Origin: Acidimicrobiaceae bacterium
Lineage (GTDB): Bacteria > Actinomycetota > Acidimicrobiia > Acidimicrobiales > Ilumatobacteraceae
DNA length: 64,000 nt
Reading direction: 5' to 3'
Assembly (NCBI GenBank): GCA_947446815.1
Contig: CANFGT010000005.1
Location: 62,001 to 126,000 of the forward strand
Shown: in pieces, positions 60,824-64,000 of the stretch
Numbering within the stretch: position 1 is the first letter of the stretch
Layout: each line of letters begins with the position of its first letter
Made by a program: the position numbers and the translations under genes
The notes under the pieces: generated by a model
The model's database searches: none
Told to the model about the DNA's origin: nothing
The model's input: the letters and a program-made list of their open reading frames with translations, nothing else

Positions 60824-61948
60824 ATGGCTGACATCAACAGAGATCTCGTGGGCTTCGAGCCACCTCCGTACCCGTACGACCGTCTCGACGCGTATCAGAA
60901 GATGGCGGCTGCGCATGATGGAGGAATTGTTGATCTCTCCATCGGTACACCATGTGATCCACCGCCTCAAGCAGTCATCGATGCGCTCGCGGGCTCGGGT
61001 TCTGAACGCGGGTATCCCGCATCAATCGGAACAGAAGCACTGCGTCGCTCAATTGCTCGATGGATGGGCCGGCAATTCTCAATTGATGTTCCGTTGTCGC
61101 GCATCGCAGCATGTATCGGCACAAAGGAATTCGTGGCAACGACTCCGCAGTACATGAAGTTGCGTCGGCCGAATCGTGACACCGTGATTTATCCGGCTGT
61201 TGCGTATCCGACATATGAAATGGGCGCCATCCTCGCTGGTCTTCGTCCTTTAGCTGTGCCAATGAACGCCGAAGGTCATATGGACTTCGCTTCGATCTCG
61301 CAAGAAGACATTGATCGCGCACTCATGCTTTGGGTGAATAGCCCCAGCAACCCAACTGGCGGTCTTGATGATCTGAAGTACGCAGCAAACTGGGGTCGCA
61401 AGAACAACATTCCAGTGTTTAGCGATGAGTGCTACACCGAATTCACATGGGCAACATCTTCACAGTCAATCCTGCAACACGGTCTTGATGGTGTGATTGC
61501 GGTGCATTCATTGTCGAAGCGTTCCAACCTGGCGGGTCTGCGCGTTGGCTTTTATGCAGGTGACGCTGAGATTGTGGAGTACCTCAAGGAAGTGCGTAAG
61601 CATGCGGGCTTCATGGTGCCGGGACCTGCGCAAGCAGCAGGTGTCGCAGCTCTTGATGATGACGAGCATGTTGCAGTGCAACGCGATCGCTATCGCACAC
61701 GTTTGGAATACATGGCCACCACCTTGTCGAAGTGGTCAGGCATCGATATCGGTATGCCCGACGGTGGCTTCTACTTGTGGTTCGATGCGGAAGATGCGTG
61801 GGACTTCACGGAACGACTTGCGCGTGAGGGTGGGGCATTAGTCAGCCCCGGAGACTTCTATGGTGCAGGCGGCTCACGCAATGTGCGTGTGGCGGTGGTG
61901 CAACCAGATGCGAAGTTGCGCCTCGTCGCTGAACGACTCGGCTTGTAA
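60824..61948 (+). CDS. dapC: Succinyldiaminopimelate aminotransferase (DapC-like)
   Basis: A 374-residue class I/II PLP aminotransferase. Features: GTPCDPPPQAVIDALAGSG, NSPSNPTGG (Asn of the PLP site), SDECYTEFTW, HSLSKRSNLAGLRVGF with the PLP Lys at about residue 232, and MPDGGFYLWF. The actinobacterial DapC opening (GFEPPPYPYDRL) fits N-succinyl-LL-2,6-diaminopimelate:2-oxoglutarate aminotransferase. It starts seven bases after hflX at ATG 60824. With dapF two genes upstream it supports the succinylase route to lysine and diaminopimelate. Convergent with the sulfur regulator gene. Confidence 0.85.
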   Translation: MADINRDLVGFEPPPYPYDRLDAYQKMAAAHDGGIVDLSIGTPCDPPPQAVIDALAGSGSERGYPASIGTEALRRSIARWMGRQFSIDVPLSRIAACIGTKEFVATTPQYMKLRRPNRDTVIYPAVAYPTYEMGAILAGLRPLAVPMNAEGHMDFASISQEDIDRALMLWVNSPSNPTGGLDDLKYAANWGRKNNIPVFSDECYTEFTWATSSQSILQHGLDGVIAVHSLSKRSNLAGLRVGFYAGDAEIVEYLKEVRKHAGFMVPGPAQAAGVAALDDDEHVAVQRDRYRTRLEYMATTLSKWSGIDIGMPDGGFYLWFDAEDAWDFTERLAREGGALVSPGDFYGAGGSRNVRVAVVQPDAKLRLVAERLGL

Positions 61949-61964
61949 GAAAAACTCTGTTGTC

Positions 61965-62234
61965 TTACGACAACTTGAGGAACATCTTTTCGACTTCCTC
62001 AACGGAGTAGCCCGACGCTGCTGCTTCGGATGGGTTCTGCAAGCAATTGGCAAGACCTGATGCCAGCATCTTGAACCCCACTTGTTCCATGGCCTTTGTG
62101 ACCGCAGCAATCTGCGTCACGATGTCACGGCATTCGCGTTCTTCGCCCAGCATGTTCTGGATGCCACGAACTTGACCCTCGATGCGGCGAAGACGTTTCT
62201 GAAGATCTGCGACGACTTCGGTATCAATGTGCAT
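61965..62234 (-). CDS. CsoR/FrmR-family regulator of the CstR (persulfide-sensing) type
   Basis: An 89-residue all-helical repressor: LRRIEGQVRGIQNMLGEERE, ECRDIVTQIAAVTKAM, and ANCLQNPSEA. Cys35 and Cys64 are 29 residues apart, the spacing shared by CsoR and CstR. CsoR's copper-binding His four residues before the second Cys is Gly60 here. That combination matches CstR, which forms di- to tetrasulfide bridges with persulfides and derepresses sulfide-oxidation genes (family knowledge: S. aureus CstR). The divergent rhodanese gene and the palindromic operator support the assignment (inference). It is the second gene after the Cys-rich peptide gene; stop 16 bases from dapC. Confidence 0.82.
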   Translation of the reverse strand: MHIDTEVVADLQKRLRRIEGQVRGIQNMLGEERECRDIVTQIAAVTKAMEQVGFKMLASGLANCLQNPSEAAASGYSVEEVEKMFLKLS

Positions 62235-62240
62235 GATTCA

Positions 62241-62420
62241 TTATCCCTTCTTTGAGCGGAACCAACGGCGACCACCTGATGGGGCGGAAGCAGCTGGTGC
62301 TGCGGATGAACAGTTACAACGCTCAGATTTGGGAACATGTCCGAGGACCTGTTCCACGTGAGCTCCACATCCGGCCCAAGAAGGGCGGCTGCACTTTTTG
62401 CATGTCACTTGTCTGCACAT
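62241..62420 (-). CDS. Small Cys-rich protein upstream of the CstR-like regulator
   Basis: A 59-residue protein: MCRQVTCKKCSRPSWAGCGA, then HVEQVLGHVP, RCNC, an Ala/Ser/Pro spacer and a basic aromatic end (WFRSKKG). Seven Cys and two His in the first 40 residues suggest one or two metal sites. Similar short proteins with a CxxCxxxxWxGCGxH pattern occur in bacteria and fungi without a known function (from memory). It is in-frame from ATG 62418-62420 to TAA 62241 and ends six bases before the regulator gene. TACCCT seven bases upstream lies inside the operator, so it should be under the regulator's control. Confidence 0.7.
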   Translation of the reverse strand: MCRQVTCKKCSRPSWAGCGAHVEQVLGHVPKSERCNCSSAAPAASAPSGGRRWFRSKKG

Positions 62421-62437
62421 ACCCCCTAGGGTATCAT
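62409..62437. promoter_or_regulatory. Divergent promoter with CstR-type palindromic operator
   Basis: Rightward: TTGTCT (62409-62414), 17 bases, TATCAT (62432-62437). Leftward: TACCCT (minus strand, 62428-62433) seven bases before the ATG of the Cys-rich gene. ATACCC-N4-GGGTAT (62419-62434) covers both and overlaps the leftward start codon. This resembles the GC-rich, A/T-flanked palindromes of CsoR/CstR operators, so one bound repressor could close both promoters. Confidence 0.7.
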
Positions 62438-62462
62438 GGAATCAATCCAAAGGATGATGAAT

Positions 62463-64000
62463 ATGTTTTTTCAGCAGTACTACCTCGAATGCCTTTCCCA
62501 CGCGAGCTACATGGTGGGCGACACCGCAACAGGTCTGGCCGCTGTCATCGATCCGCAACGCGACATTGATCAGTACGTGGCTGATGCTGCAGCAAATGGT
62601 CTGCGCATTGTGAAAGTGATCGAAACGCATTTCCATGCGGACTTCTTGTCGGGCCATCTTGAACTCGCAGCAGCAACTGGCGCATCCATCGTTTTTGGTG
62701 CAGCAGCCAAAGGCCGCGTGGAATTTGAAGTAGAGACTTTGGCAAATGGTTCGCACATCAGCCTCGGAACAGTTGATCTTGAAATTTTGGAGACACCTGG
62801 TCATACGCCTGAATCCATCAGCGTGGTGGTGCGTGAGAACGGGCCAACAGGGGAGCCTCATAGCGTTCTCACCGGTGACACGTTGTTCATTGGTGATGTT
62901 GGCCGTCCCGACCTTCTTGCATCGGTGGGTGTGACTGCAGACCAACTTGCTCGTCAGTTATTTGACTCACTGCATAACAAGTTGATGCTGTTGCCTGATG
63001 ACACAAAGGTGTTCCCAGCGCATGGCGCAGGTTCATCATGTGGCAAGCAGCTCTCCACAGAGACCGTGTCAACAATTGGTGAGCAACGCCGCACGAACTA
63101 CGCACTTGCACCAATGGTGATTGATGACTTCGTCGATGTGGTGACGGAAGGTCAAAACGTTGCACCGATGTATTTCCCTTTTGCAGCAAATCGCAATCGT
63201 GAAGCACGGCCGTTACTTGATGACGAAGCACCGTTGAAAGAACTGACAGCTCCCGAAGCTGTCGCATTGGCTGTGGGTGGTGCTGTGATTATCGACTCGC
63301 GTGATGATCAGGCGTTTGCGCTCGGACACATCCGAGGCTCGGTCAATGTTGGCTTGTCAGGACGATTTGCTGAATACGTGGGCGAAGTGATGAAGCCGGG
63401 GACAGCCATCGTGATTGTCTCCGATTCGGGATTTGAACGCGAGGCTCGCACTCGCCTTGCCCGCATCGGATTCGACAATGTTCTCGGCTGCATAAGCAAC
63501 CCCATTGCAGAGATGTTGCATCATCCTGAATTGGTGGAGCAGCAATCACGTCTGTCGGTGGAAGCGTTGGCAGAGCGCATGGCGTCGCTTCGTGAATTGG
63601 TTGTGATTGACGTACGTAACGGTGGAGAGACTGAACTGGGCATGTTGCCCGGGGCGCGCAATATTCCGTTGCCCGCTTTGTTGCAGACCATTCCTGAACT
63701 TGATCCGAACGTGCCCGTTGTTGTGAATTGTGCAGGTGGATATAGATCGTCGGTTGCGTCCAGCTTGTTGAAGGCTCATGGATTCACAGACGTGTCTGAC
63801 CTCATTGGCGGTTATGACGCATGGGCGACAAGCAATATTCCGCCGACGTTGCCCGCGATTGATGTGAAGGCTGCACAGGTGTATCCCAATGCGCTTCTCG
63901 TTGATGTGCGCGAACAAAACGAATGGGACGCAGGACATGTGGAAGGTTCTATTCATATTCCGATGGCACAGATGCCAGAACGTTTAGCGGAACTGGACAA
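62463..64000 (+). CDS. Persulfide dioxygenase-like MBL protein with three rhodanese domains (partial, runs off the end)
   Basis: At least 512 residues. Residues 1-245 form a metallo-beta-lactamase domain of the ETHE1/Blh type: THFHADFLSGH (His56, His58, Asp60), TPGHTPESISV, TGDTLFIGDVGRPDL and FPAHGAGSSCG. Rhodanese 1 (about 265-360) lacks the catalytic Cys (SDSGFERE at the active-site loop). Rhodanese 2 (about 370-460) has the active loop CAGGYRSS with Cys423. Rhodanese 3 (from about 470, LLVDVREQNEWDAGHVEGS) is cut by the window edge. Such fusions oxidise persulfides to sulfite and transfer sulfur to thiosulfate. ATG 62463 is preferred (AAAGG nine bases upstream), but in-frame ATGs at 62454 and 62457 are possible. 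Confidence 0.85.
   Translation, partial: MFFQQYYLECLSHASYMVGDTATGLAAVIDPQRDIDQYVADAAANGLRIVKVIETHFHADFLSGHLELAAATGASIVFGAAAKGRVEFEVETLANGSHISLGTVDLEILETPGHTPESISVVVRENGPTGEPHSVLTGDTLFIGDVGRPDLLASVGVTADQLARQLFDSLHNKLMLLPDDTKVFPAHGAGSSCGKQLSTETVSTIGEQRRTNYALAPMVIDDFVDVVTEGQNVAPMYFPFAANRNREARPLLDDEAPLKELTAPEAVALAVGGAVIIDSRDDQAFALGHIRGSVNVGLSGRFAEYVGEVMKPGTAIVIVSDSGFEREARTRLARIGFDNVLGCISNPIAEMLHHPELVEQQSRLSVEALAERMASLRELVVIDVRNGGETELGMLPGARNIPLPALLQTIPELDPNVPVVVNCAGGYRSSVASSLLKAHGFTDVSDLIGGYDAWATSNIPPTLPAIDVKAAQVYPNALLVDVREQNEWDAGHVEGSIHIPMAQMPERLAELD

Noticed and set aside
61965-62234. Copper-sensing CsoR
   Set aside because: The His required for copper, four residues before the second Cys, is Gly here, and no copper ATPase gene is adjacent.

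Overview
The window reads as a compact chromosomal segment of an actinobacterium, most probably from the Acidimicrobiia (inference). Seen directly: a fused E2-E1 2-oxoglutarate enzyme (Kgd), NucS instead of MutS/MutL, a DUF2469 gene, a UvrD2-type helicase with an HRDC tail, GTP-type PEP carboxykinase, FakA, and many GTG/TTG starts. There is no phage, insertion sequence, rRNA or CRISPR array. No gap between genes exceeds about 200 bases, and several convergent gene pairs share or abut their stop codons.

Layout. 1-8.7 kb: start of a nitronate monooxygenase, a geranylgeranyl-reductase-like flavoprotein, an SDR/MaoC pair for beta-oxidation-type chemistry, an iron-sulfur photolyase convergent with NucS, a UbiB-type kinase, a CoA transferase and a VOC protein. 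8.7-13.6 kb: a minus-strand block (enoyl-CoA hydratase, inositol-phosphatase-family enzyme, small membrane protein, EttA), a PuuD-like membrane protein and a cupredoxin lipoprotein. 13.7-29.6 kb: Kgd, a HAD hydrolase, an NYN-S1-histone-like fusion, exonuclease III, a thioesterase, a UvrD2-like helicase, a PH/SHOCT protein, an alpha/beta hydrolase, an alpha-methylacyl-CoA racemase, a PIG-L deacetylase, a histidine phosphatase, PEPCK, a cold-shock-like protein and L28. 29.8-39.9 kb: FakA, RecG, an SDR, RsmD, CoaD, a coiled-coil protein, DUF177, L32, PlsX, ACP, RNase III and MutM. 39.9-50.4 kb: SMC, FtsY, a lipoprotein, Ffh, S16, KhpA, RimM, TrmD, L19, DUF2469 and YraN. 50.4-54.4 kb: small proteins, Rpe, a TrmA-family methyltransferase, tRNA-Lys and tRNA-His. 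54.5-62 kb: DUF983, RecA behind an SOS promoter, MiaB, MiaA, DapF, HflX and DapC. 62-64 kb: a divergent sulfur locus with a CstR-like regulator, an overlooked 59-residue Cys-rich protein, and a metallo-beta-lactamase protein carrying three rhodanese domains that runs off the end.

Two themes stand out. First, a TAnnnT hexamer lies 6-9 bases before the start codon of at least fifteen genes that lack a ribosome-binding site, so leaderless mRNAs appear common; this pattern also fixes several start codons. Second, the right-hand end looks like a persulfide-sensing and detoxification module. The regulator keeps two Cys 28 residues apart but has Gly where copper-sensing CsoR has His, and a palindromic operator sits between two opposed promoters.

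All functional names rest on recognised motifs and gene order read by eye. No database search was possible.
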